A DNA stretch of 64,000 nt from RGIG9379 sp031553005 (GTDB lineage Bacteria; Bacteroidota; Bacteroidia; Bacteroidales; Paludibacteraceae). The notes beneath the pieces are model-generated. The model had not been told where the DNA came from and searched no databases. It saw nothing but the letters and a program-made list of their open reading frames with translations. The stretch spans positions 62,001 to 126,000 of the forward strand of contig JAVBMA010000010.1 of NCBI GenBank assembly GCA_031553005.1. Direction: 5' to 3'. A program made the translations under genes and the position numbers. Shown in pieces: positions 47,801 through 56,500 of the stretch (position 1 is the stretch's first letter; each line of letters begins with the position of its first letter).

Positions 47801-49337
47801 GTTCGCCGTTATCAAGGTTTCCAACGATTTCCAACCGGGTTGCTCCCGTGAATACATCGCCTATTGATAATTGGGCATTAAAACCGATAGCTGCCCGTTT
47901 ATCGGTTGCCGTAAGGGCTATGTCGCTAATGGAAAGCGGGAAGTTCATTAATTTCACTTCGCCTTTATAGCCGAAATATTCTACAGCCAGATAAGGCAAC
48001 TCGGTTTTCAGGTGCAGGCTGCGAAACTCAATGCCCTTGAATTCTGCAACTCCTTTCTTGTCTGTTGTATCTTTTTTGATAACAAGCCCCATTCGTCCGT
48101 GCAGCATGGCTTCGGGTTTGAAGCGTTTGTTTTCTACTTTAAATTCGACATACGAATTGGGATCTAATTGTGCCGTTGCTCCCAGAAAATCAAACGACAA
48201 ACTGTCTACAGGCTGCACTTTGAGCATGTATTTATTATCGGCTCCTATTAAACCGTCATATAAAAGGGCTGTTTTTTCAGATACAGGCAATCCTACTTGT
48301 CCGGCAAATTCTGCGCCTTCCAAATTGTTTGCCAAAAGCGTTAATGCAAATCGTTCTACTGAAAACGACCAGCCGCTGGCATTTCCTTCGCTAAGGGAAA
48401 GCAAACTGCCGTTGACACCGAATGTCCCGGTGATACCATTGTCGTCAATAATCATGTTTTTGGCATCAAAGCTGGTTCGTTTGTCGCCTTTTTTGGAGAA
48501 TTGGGGAGGCAGGGTAACGGCGAGTTCCTTTATATATATGCCCCGCCACAGTTTCTCCTGACCGGGAATCAAAAATTGCTTATATTTCTCGGGGAAAATG
48601 CCTGTAGGTGTTTCTAAATCGCTAAAATCGAAAGTAGCCTCTTTCACTGTCCAGATAAAATCGTCCAATCCTTTAATCATAAAGGCAGGAAAAGTTACCT
48701 GCGCCATGATTTCGTTCCAGTTGGCTACTATTGTTTGAAAACTGCCTGTTACACTTTTATTGGGAATGGCATTGCCTTTGTCGTCTACAGGAGAGCATAG
48801 GTTGGAGGATAATTCTACATCGGCTGAAATTCCGAATTCTTTGAATCCGTTACAGTCAATGGCTGCGTAAGTCAAATTGTCGGAGCGTCCGGTATTTTCG
48901 TTATAGCTTCCTCTAAGTATCAGGTCAATATTTCCTTCGCTTACAGGAATGGTTATATCGCCCATCAGAATTACTTTGGCATCGCCTATAATATCTCCGT
49001 CATGGGAAAGCTTGATGTCTTTGGCTCCAAAGAACAGGGTTTGTTTTTCAGGGATTTTTACGCGGAGGAATACGCCAAGAATAGTATAGTTTTCTGTTAT
49101 ATCAACGCTGTTTACAGCTAGCGTGATATCCATATTGCTGACGGTCTTTTTAATCCCCATCGGCAGGTTGTTCATATCTGCCTGATTGAGGTTGTTACCA
49201 AAATTAGGATTCTGGTCAAGTTGTGCAAAACATGCTTGTGCGTTTTTTAGTATTTCGGGGGAAGCGGACTGTGCGTTTATGTGAATGGGAAAGGATAGGG
49301 TCAGGATAATACCTGTAAGGAGTAATAGCTTCCTCAT
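44871..49337 (-). CDS. Very large exported beta-rich protein, first gene of the surface block
   Basis: 1488 residues with a signal peptide (MRKLLLLTGIILTLSFPIHI, cleavage near NAQS). Residues ~50-900 are long runs of amphipathic strands with few helices (LPYLAVEYFGYKGEVKLM, FYLKGGLDILREDPVYG, GFGGGITYKMKP) and Gly-rich turns, like large barrel or bridging proteins. Residues ~1050-1300 look like Ig/fibronectin-type domains. No sorting domain and no known motif were found. The gene lies 23 bp before the toxin-like protein and probably forms a unit with it; a role in export or display of that protein is a guess. Confidence 0.72.
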   Translation of the reverse strand: MRKLLLLTGIILTLSFPIHINAQSASPEILKNAQACFAQLDQNPNFGNNLNQADMNNLPMGIKKTVSNMDITLAVNSVDITENYTILGVFLRVKIPEKQTLFFGAKDIKLSHDGDIIGDAKVILMGDITIPVSEGNIDLILRGSYNENTGRSDNLTYAAIDCNGFKEFGISADVELSSNLCSPVDDKGNAIPNKSVTGSFQTIVANWNEIMAQVTFPAFMIKGLDDFIWTVKEATFDFSDLETPTGIFPEKYKQFLIPGQEKLWRGIYIKELAVTLPPQFSKKGDKRTSFDAKNMIIDDNGITGTFGVNGSLLSLSEGNASGWSFSVERFALTLLANNLEGAEFAGQVGLPVSEKTALLYDGLIGADNKYMLKVQPVDSLSFDFLGATAQLDPNSYVEFKVENKRFKPEAMLHGRMGLVIKKDTTDKKGVAEFKGIEFRSLHLKTELPYLAVEYFGYKGEVKLMNFPLSISDIALTATDKRAAIGFNAQLSIGDVFTGATRLEIVGNLDNGELQRWKYDHVDISQIQLDAKIAETFYLKGGLDILREDPVYGDGFRGDIEMGFDKVLTGLKVKVRGMFGRTDFRYWFVDGMAELPGMGITVFPPSFNLIGFGGGITYKMKPDLTKSTGSSISSTSITYVPDANTALGIKASAMFAVPKKEVIQGEATFEIAFNTTGGLSYAGFYGYAKFAGAIPGTENFQKVVGEKYATILNKEKEFTKGNPEMVKKLQQLKQYNPNEAASATADKDKVQGQNGIMASVGMQFNFAESSFHATFELYVSMLGGFMQGVGQGNRAGYAVMHIDPREWYVHMGTPSDRIGLKIGIGSVSVETGSYLMVGTNIPASPGLPPQVAGILGEVPANLDYMSSLNSLGAGNGFAFGANISISTGDLTFLILYANYSMGMGFDLMLKDYGEAQCKGRSGAIGLDGWYANGQAYAYMHGELGVKVNLWFMKAKLPIITADVAALMQAMLPNPSSFKAYLAARASLLGGLVNVNCRFKISVGEVCELVIPGGSPLDMAMINDLSPSTGASDISVFTAPQATFNMAIEKSFNVQDDDGEKTFRIKLREFVLDDGTNIIGNLKWNSAKDAVSFYSHEILPPQKQVTATVKVVFEEWKNGRWNPVYTSGQEAAEIKTVTFVTSDAPKDIPAENVLYAYPVIDQKYYLKNESTKGYIQLQYGQSYLFPADLKNQVVLEDEKGNKQAVDFRYNEGLKRIDYTVPNLNNKTAYTLRIVSMSKNGQSPAAATTTTSTVLADADLGNIDINKKQASAETRTDVGKSLLSYDFATSVYNTFNQKINAIKQKDAIVVKLSSDVLAFRYETKEMEGFDLSELVGTDRTENKPLIDARATLTDYYYQEKIYPLLYQNYPVASRFTVSRTDAEETGVPPAKAVPVISTYLTKAENNDFSGIYKTLFPYCYNLPQYYKTDFIDLQSQVINDLISQGGDTYFRFATATFPFISAGQYPIILQYVMPGDVKGSKANFEFKNFIK

Positions 49338-49986
49338 ATATGGTTTTATGTGTGTTTATATGAAGTTTAATAAAATTTACAATATGTAAAAATCAAACAA
49401 ATAAGAAATTATCGTGTAAATAAATATAATATTATTTTTACGGAAAAATATTTTTATTATTTTAACATAAAAAAGAAAATTTTGGGAGGGAAATTTTAAT
49501 ATCCCTGTCCTGTTTATAAAAAGCCAATACCTTCTAAAACAAAGTTATTTACTCTCCTCTGCCTCATGACAGACCTTCCTCCCACGATTAAACTTCATTT
49601 TTGCCGTTCATCATTTAAAATTCAAAAAACATGCACCGCAAAAAACATGCACCGGATATATCCTATTTAATAATGTATTTATATGATGTTATATTTTATC
49701 ATGTATTTATGCAATGAAACTCTTTTAGGAGATTTTCTATAGGTAAAGGAAATATTTGCAGCTGGTTACTGAGAAATAGAAATAAAAAATATCTGATAGT
49801 TTAATATGCTATTAAATTGTAGGAAACATCTAGTAAATTTCAATAATGATAGGCTTCGTGAATCAGCAAGATTAAAGCCTTTGATATTGTATTAAAATTC
49901 GATAGAAACATGTCAAGTACTGAATTTTTCCTGATAGTGGGTATTTAATTAAACCTGTATTTTACACCCTCTTCCCTTTATTTGTT
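49338..49986. other. 649-bp AT-rich region with a decayed copy of the DUF1896 gene start
   Basis: Lies between the surface block and the end of the SIR2 gene. It holds a very AT-rich stretch (49380-49480), then the pseudogene fragment at 49584-49668, then AT-rich sequence to 49986. No promoter for the surface block was clearly identified. Nothing else is apparent. Confidence 0.6.
49584..49715 (+). pseudogene. Fragment of the DUF1896 gene 5' end
   Basis: The first 85 bases (49584-49668) match 53085-53168, the leader and first 13 codons of the DUF1896 gene, with about ten differences. It reads MHRKKHAPDISYL against MNSKKHAPDISYF, then diverges and stops. The two copies flank the SIR2 gene as direct repeats. 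Confidence 0.8.
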
Positions 49987-52956
49987 TCATTTATCTTTTA
50001 GCCATTCCTCAAAAGATTGATTTGGGTTTATCTTATTATAGGTAATTTCCATATCATTAAGTACATTTTGGGTAAATGGGTGTTTTAATCCTAATGTTGT
50101 GAGATAAATATTAAACACAATTAAAAATAAATTTAAGGCTTCAAGAGAATCGCCTTGTTTGTTATAAACTAAGGCTATATTTTTATATGTAAAGGCTGTA
50201 TCTGGATGGTTTTCTCCCAATATATTCTTACGAATATCCAATGCTTTTCTATGTAATTCCAATGCTTGTAAATAATAGCCTTGCTCCCTATAAACCGTGC
50301 CTATATTGTCATATATTTGAGCCGTCTCAGGATGAAATTCACCCCATGTTTTTTCTCGAATAACTAATGCTTTTTGATACAATCTTAACGCTTCTGAATA
50401 GCTGCCTTGCTCATTATAAATTGTGCCTATATTGTTATATGTTTGAGCTGTGTCTGGATGATTTTCGCCCAATACTTCTTTGCGAATATTCAATGCTTCT
50501 TCATGTAACTTTAATGCTTCAGAATAATTATCTAATTCTGAATAAGCTAAAGCCATATTGTTATACGCAATAGCAGTATATGGATGTCTCTCTCCTAATA
50601 CTTCTTTATAGGTATCCAATGCTTTTTTATACCATTTTAGTGCTTCGTAATAATTACCTTGTACGAACCAAACCAAAGCGATATTATTATATGTGGTAGC
50701 CGTATCTGAATGTTTTTCGCCCAATACTTTTTTGTAAATAATCAATGCTTTATTGTAGTATTTTAACGAATTAGAGTAATCTGCTATTTCTTCAAATCCA
50801 TATCCTAAAAAATCGTGAAGTTCTGCTATTTCATATGTCTCAGAAGAATAATTAGTCAGTGCAATCACATGAGATGCTATATCCACAAAATCACTTCGGA
50901 GTTTTGCTGTTGAAAAATCAAACTCCTGATACTTATTTTTAATTAACAATGGCTGCTTATTTAATATTTGCACACAAATATCAACTAATTTTTCTTGCTC
51001 ATCTTCTAAAGTATTTCTTACAACATTCTGTAACAAACGGTGCATACTTATTTTTTTGTAATCCTTCTCATTGCTATTTGTTATTTTAACCAACGAGTAT
51101 TTTTTCAATTCCGTTTTTATCTCATTGAATTTAATTTCATCATTAATAATTTCCTTTAACAATGAGGGTAAAACATCAATTGCTTTTACAAACCATTGGT
51201 CATTGATATTATCTGGTGCAAAATAAGCACAAAGCCACAAGAGTTCTTTTGCAGCATTGCTATTAATTCTTTGCATTGCCATATTCCAAGCTGCTGCAAC
51301 GGAAGCAGCTCCGGGTTCGGGGTGCTTTTTTTCTAATAAGTCAAACGGTGCTTTTTCTAATTCGTTAAAATATTCTTTGTAACCATCTTCTTCATTTTGT
51401 TCTTTGATAAATGCTGCTGCTTGTTCTAATGCAAGCGGTAAATAACCAAGTAAATCTGCAATTTTGTCTGCATATTCTTCATTATATTTGTCTGCATCAG
51501 TGTGAGATTGTAAAAAACTTCGAGCATCTTCTTTTTCAAATACTTTTATTTCTTCGGCTTGAATATTATTGAGTTCTTTTTCGCTTAAACGAGAAGTAAT
51601 TAGAATATGTCGTGTTCCTGTAAGTATCGAAAAATCATTATCTAAAAACACTTTAATATCTTCACAATTTTCCACATTGTCAAGCATAAATAAATAATTC
51701 TCGTTTTCTTTTGTCCATTTTCTGAATGCTTGAAAGATTGTATCAGTATCCATTTCTTCTTCCGAAATATCTTGATATTTAACAACAAACTTCCGAACCT
51801 CCTCTCTTATATTATCTACAGAAATTGCACTAAACCAAAAAATATTACTGTTATTATACCTTTGTTCATTCTGTAAAGCATATTCGCGCATAATTCTTGT
51901 TTTACCAACACCGGCATCGCCTCTAATTGCAAGCACAGAATATTTTGAGTTTTCTAAATTGCTTGTGATTTGTAAAATAATACTATCTTTTCTTTCTGTA
52001 TATGGTTTGTCGTATTTCGGAACTTGGAATAATTGATTTTCTATATTGCGGGAAATTTCGTCAAGAATAATTTTTACAGAACTGTAATCTTTAAATTTAT
52101 ACAAAATAGGAAATATATGTTCTTTTTCAAGTTCTTTTCGCCTTGCCTTAATTTCATCTTCAGTTGCATTTTCTTTACATTCAATTATTGCATAATGAGG
52201 CATTTTACTTTTTCCTTGTAAGTCTAATAATAATTTTGTTGAATAATCTATTGTTCCATCGTTATTATTTATAGTTAAACTACAACCAAGAAATAAAAAA
52301 TGAAAACCTTGACAAAATTTTGATAATGATTTTACAAGGTCTGATTTAGAATCATATACTTCATCATATTTTGATTTTGCAAGAATAATATTTTGAGCCT
52401 CAGAAACACAGCCGTGAATCTTATACAGAAGTTGTTTTCTTTCATCTATTGCTTGTTTCAAATTTTCTGTATGATATGGAAAGGAAACAGGAATATTTTC
52501 ACTAAATATTTTTTCAATAATTTGGTCAAAGTTTGTTGTAACCATTGGGCAAAAAAATAATTTTGGAATAACAGAAATTGCTTGATTTTCTGCTTCTTTC
52601 AGAATTCTAGTCCATTCCTTATTCAAGTCGCCACCCATTGTAATACGAATGTACTCGTAAAATTTTTCTTGCCCCATTACTTTTTCAATTTCATCAGCAG
52701 CATCTATTAAGTCTTTCGGCATTTTTTTATCTTTAAAATATTCAGAATATTTTATGCCTATCAAATCAGTCCAAGCAGGAAACAAATTACGACTTCTTAA
52801 ATCTGGGATAAGTCCAGCAAAAGCAGACATACCTGCACCAATGTATGGTACTATCATATTATTTCTGCATAAACTTAATAATTCATTGAAAACATTTTGG
52901 TTTTCAGCAGAATAAGTCATTATTTCTTTAAACATTCGCATAGCAAATTTCAACAT
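49987..52956 (-). CDS. SIR2-STAND-TPR protein, probable anti-phage sensor/effector
   Basis: 989 residues, cytoplasmic. Residues ~20-300 are a SIR2-like domain with IGAGMSAFAGLIP (40-52), TTNFDQIIE (~138), KIHGC and LGCSL, the residues that bind NAD in the family. Residues ~320-620 are a STAND/NB-ARC NTPase with Walker A GDAGVGKTR (~347), Walker B YLFMLDNVEN, ITSR and the GYLPLALEQAAAF motif. Residues ~720-960 are six or so 42-residue TPR repeats of the kinesin-light-chain kind. This architecture is known from bacterial NLR-like defence proteins: repeats sense a phage product, STAND oligomerises, SIR2 depletes NAD. No partner gene is adjacent. AT-rich, clearly foreign to its neighbours. Confidence 0.88.
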   Translation of the reverse strand: MLKFAMRMFKEIMTYSAENQNVFNELLSLCRNNMIVPYIGAGMSAFAGLIPDLRSRNLFPAWTDLIGIKYSEYFKDKKMPKDLIDAADEIEKVMGQEKFYEYIRITMGGDLNKEWTRILKEAENQAISVIPKLFFCPMVTTNFDQIIEKIFSENIPVSFPYHTENLKQAIDERKQLLYKIHGCVSEAQNIILAKSKYDEVYDSKSDLVKSLSKFCQGFHFLFLGCSLTINNNDGTIDYSTKLLLDLQGKSKMPHYAIIECKENATEDEIKARRKELEKEHIFPILYKFKDYSSVKIILDEISRNIENQLFQVPKYDKPYTERKDSIILQITSNLENSKYSVLAIRGDAGVGKTRIMREYALQNEQRYNNSNIFWFSAISVDNIREEVRKFVVKYQDISEEEMDTDTIFQAFRKWTKENENYLFMLDNVENCEDIKVFLDNDFSILTGTRHILITSRLSEKELNNIQAEEIKVFEKEDARSFLQSHTDADKYNEEYADKIADLLGYLPLALEQAAAFIKEQNEEDGYKEYFNELEKAPFDLLEKKHPEPGAASVAAAWNMAMQRINSNAAKELLWLCAYFAPDNINDQWFVKAIDVLPSLLKEIINDEIKFNEIKTELKKYSLVKITNSNEKDYKKISMHRLLQNVVRNTLEDEQEKLVDICVQILNKQPLLIKNKYQEFDFSTAKLRSDFVDIASHVIALTNYSSETYEIAELHDFLGYGFEEIADYSNSLKYYNKALIIYKKVLGEKHSDTATTYNNIALVWFVQGNYYEALKWYKKALDTYKEVLGERHPYTAIAYNNMALAYSELDNYSEALKLHEEALNIRKEVLGENHPDTAQTYNNIGTIYNEQGSYSEALRLYQKALVIREKTWGEFHPETAQIYDNIGTVYREQGYYLQALELHRKALDIRKNILGENHPDTAFTYKNIALVYNKQGDSLEALNLFLIVFNIYLTTLGLKHPFTQNVLNDMEITYNKINPNQSFEEWLKDK

Positions 52957-53034
52957 TCAGTTTTTGTAAAAATAAATTTATTTCAAAAAACAGCAAAATA
53001 TATCAACAACTAACTATTTCCCGGACAACACTAT

Positions 53035-53066
53035 CCAAACCGAAGCCAATCACTGCCACCCACCTG
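53035..53066 (+). repeat. Upstream motif shared with the DUF3945 gene
   Basis: CCAAACCGAAGCCAATCACT and the following bases to CCACCTG match 17152-17187. It lies 65 bp before the ATG of the DUF1896 gene. Confidence 0.5.
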
Positions 53067-53130
53067 ATTATAAGTCTATCAACAACGATTAATCTTCAAT
53101 TTTGCTGTTCACCATTAAAACTCAAAAAAT

Positions 53131-53574
53131 ATGAACAGCAAAAAACACGCACCGGATATATCCTATTTCCGCTTGTCATTGATGGCATTTCTCAAAGAAA
53201 GCCACCCCGAACGGTTGCAAGACAACCGCTTTATCCTCTCCTGCACCGATGCCGCCACCGAAGCCTACGAGCAAGTAATCCGTAACGGCGGCACTCCCGA
53301 AGATGCCATAGAAGAGGCAAATACCATACTCTTTAACGGCTTGCATTTTTCCAAACACGACACACTGGTCAATATCCTTTGGAATGAGTTTGCCTCCGAA
53401 ATACCGGAGGACGAAGCAAAAGAAATGGCAATAAAACTACTTCCCGAATGTGAAACCGTATTCGCCCAATACCCCTTGTCTGACAGCTTTGCGTATGAGC
53501 CTGAATATGAACTGCTCTATACCGAACTGACGGGAACCATCGCCCTATATCTCGAAAGCCATGAGTTACAATAA
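53131..53574 (+). CDS. DUF1896-type ICE protein
   Basis: 147 residues, acidic and mostly helical (FLKESHPERLQDNRFI, AATEAYEQVIRNGGTPEDAI). Proteins of this family sit directly upstream of the giant methylase/helicase in many Bacteroidota conjugative elements, as here, where its stop lies 14 bp inside the next gene. The molecular role is unknown; a helper of the helicase is likely from the coupling. The gene begins just after an 84-bp sequence that is duplicated at 49584-49668 on the far side of the SIR2 gene. Confidence 0.82.
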   Translation: MNSKKHAPDISYFRLSLMAFLKESHPERLQDNRFILSCTDAATEAYEQVIRNGGTPEDAIEEANTILFNGLHFSKHDTLVNILWNEFASEIPEDEAKEMAIKLLPECETVFAQYPLSDSFAYEPEYELLYTELTGTIALYLESHELQ

Positions 53575-56500
53575 GAAAGCGCACCTTCAAACCAATATTG
53601 AAGCCATACGCATCGCTTTCGCACTTGACAGGGAGAAACGCAGGGCAACGGAAGCGGAAATTGCCGTTTTGCAACAATACAGCGGTTTTGGCGGGCTGAA
53701 ATGTGTCCTTAATCCCGTACAAACCGAAAAGGACAAGGAATATTGGACTAAATCGGAAACCGACTTGTTTCCGATAGTAGCAGATTTACATAAGTTAATC
53801 CGGGGCAATTCCAAAGACGAAAGCGAATACAAACGCTATTTCGGGAGTTTGAAAAATTCCGTGCTTACGGCTTTTTACACGCCTCCCGAAATTATTACAG
53901 CTATTTCCGGTTCATTAAAAGAAAACGGCATTACGCCCTCCCGCTTTCTCGACCCGTCGGCAGGCAACGGCGCGTTTGCGGACAGTTTCAAAAATTCGTT
54001 TCCAAACACTCAATCCGTCTGTTTTGAAAAAGACCTTTTGACAGGAAAGATTCTTTCCCATTTACAACCTGACGACAAAGTGCATATCAAAGGTTTTGAA
54101 GAAATTGAAAACCGTCCCGAAAATCAATTTGATATCGTTTCGTCAAATATTCCTTTTGGCGATGTCGCTGTTTTTGATGCCTCTTTCTTGAAGTCGGGCG
54201 ATAAGGTAAAATCCCAGTCCGCCCGCACTATTCATAATTACTTTTTTTTGAAAAGCATCGGACATTTGCGCGAGGGCGGAGTTGTCGCCTTTATCACTTC
54301 GCAAGGCGTGATGAACAGCCCGCAAAACGAACCTGTACGCGAGTGGCTGATGAAGAACACCAATCTCATTTCGGCAGTACGCCTTCCAAACAACCTCTTT
54401 TCCGACCACGCCGGAACCGAAGTTGGCAGCGACTTAATAATTCTGCAAAAGAAAACGGCAAGCGAGGAACTGTCGGAGCGCCAACAGAATTTTATTAATA
54501 GCCGCAAGCTATCCAACGGTATATCGGTCAACAACCTGTTTCAGAATTTCGACCGTGTAATCCATGATGATGTAAAAATCGGAACCGACCCTTACGGCAA
54601 ACCCGCGATAGAGTTTACCCACTCCGGCGGTGTGGATGCTATTGCTGCCGGGATGCGCGGGATGCTCCGCGAAGATTTTTCCAAGCATCTAGATATACAG
54701 CTTTATCAGGAGCATTCACCCGAAGCGCATACAAGGAAAAGCTCTCACCAACTGGATTGGGAAGAAAATTCACCGGGTATCGACGACCTTTTTACAGCCG
54801 AAGATTTGGTTGAAACGACTATCGGGGAAAACCAACAGAGGGAGCAACAGGATGAGCCTGCACCCGACGACCTCGACCCGTTCTGGCAAGCCGTAGAAGA
54901 CCATTGGTTCCCCAACGAAAAAAAACTTATCCAAGCGCAGGAAGTACAGCCGGATATTAAGCAAGCTGAAAAGAATCAAGCTGACCAAGGAAATGAGATT
55001 ATTCCCAAAACCTCCGGCGAAGAGCAAGAGCCCCTGCACTTCGAGAACTACATGAGCGAAGAATATTATGAAACTGCCGAGCCGAATTGGGAAGAATTTG
55101 AAGCAGAACAGAAAAAGCAAAAAGAAGAAAACATCCAGCCAATAAACCAGGAGCCAATTACCACACTTTACGACCTTTTCGGTTTTTCGGAAGAAGAACG
55201 CAAACAGTTAAATACTCCCAAAAGAGGAAAAAAGAAAACAACAGCAACCCAACGAAATCCGGTTCAACTCGATTTATTTGCACAGCCTAAACCGGAATCA
55301 AAAAACACAAGAGATGCAACACAACCGGACACGGAGCTTTTAAAACACTATAACGAAATAAAAGAAAAACACCGGAATACTCTGCTGCTTATCCGTGAAG
55401 GCGATACTTATAAAGCATTCGGAAACGATGCTAACACGATTGCTAAAAAGCTCGGAATTGCCTTGGTTGATATTAACGGGATAAGGCAAACCAGTTTTCC
55501 CCGCAATGAATTAGATACGAATTTACCAATCTTGGTAAAAGCAGGATTGCGCGTGGCAATTGCCGATGGATTGGAAACTCCCAAAATAGGTAAGAAAAAA
55601 GAACAAGCAATGCCTTCGCCTGTTTATCCTGTTTTCGACGAACGAAAGGAAGAACTCGCTGCACAATGGCGCAAACTGCAACAGCCTCGCCCGTACTCCG
55701 GCAGTTTGCAGGATTTTCACAAGCAGGGTTCATTGGTATTGGAACAGAACGGTCAAGTTGGTTTTTTGAAAGAACGCTACCATGAAGATGCCATGTTCAA
55801 ATCACTGGAACTTAATCCGCAACAGGAGCAAAAGGCAAAACTGTATATCCAATTCCGCGACACCTATCATCTGCTCTACAACTACGAAGCCACTGAAAAA
55901 ACAGAAAACAAAGGATTAAGAGAATCGCTCAACAATTTATATAGCAATTTCGTACAGCGTTACGGCAACCTGAACGACCGCAAAAACCTCGACCTAATCA
56001 AAATGGATGCCGGAGGACAGGAGATTTTATCGCTTGAACGATTTATTGAGGGCAACCTGCAAAAAGCCGATATTTTCACACAGCCTGTGTCATTTAATCC
56101 TAACGAAATAACCGAAGTCGCCAATTCGATGGAAGCGCTGTCCGCTTCATTAAATAAATTCGGCGATGTTAATTTAGACTACATGCTGTCGTTGCTGCCT
56201 GACAACAACAAGGAAGATATGCTCGAAGAGTTGCAGGGGCGCATTTATTACAATCCGCTTATCCGTGATTACGAAGTATCGGACAAATTTATTGCAGGTA
56301 ATGTCATAGAAAAAGCGGAAGCGTTGGAACGCTATCTCAAAGACAACCCTCAAAGCAAATACCGGATTGAAACGGAAACCTCGCTAAAAGTATTGCAGGA
56401 GGCTATACCACGCCCGATTAGCTTCGAAGAGTTACTGCAAGATTTTAATTTCGGCGAACGCTGGATTCCGCAAAATATCTATAGTAAATATGCTTCTCAT

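Noticed and set aside
50130..50800. 126-bp periodic DNA repeats
   Set aside because: They are the TPR-coding units of the SIR2-STAND gene, not a non-coding array.
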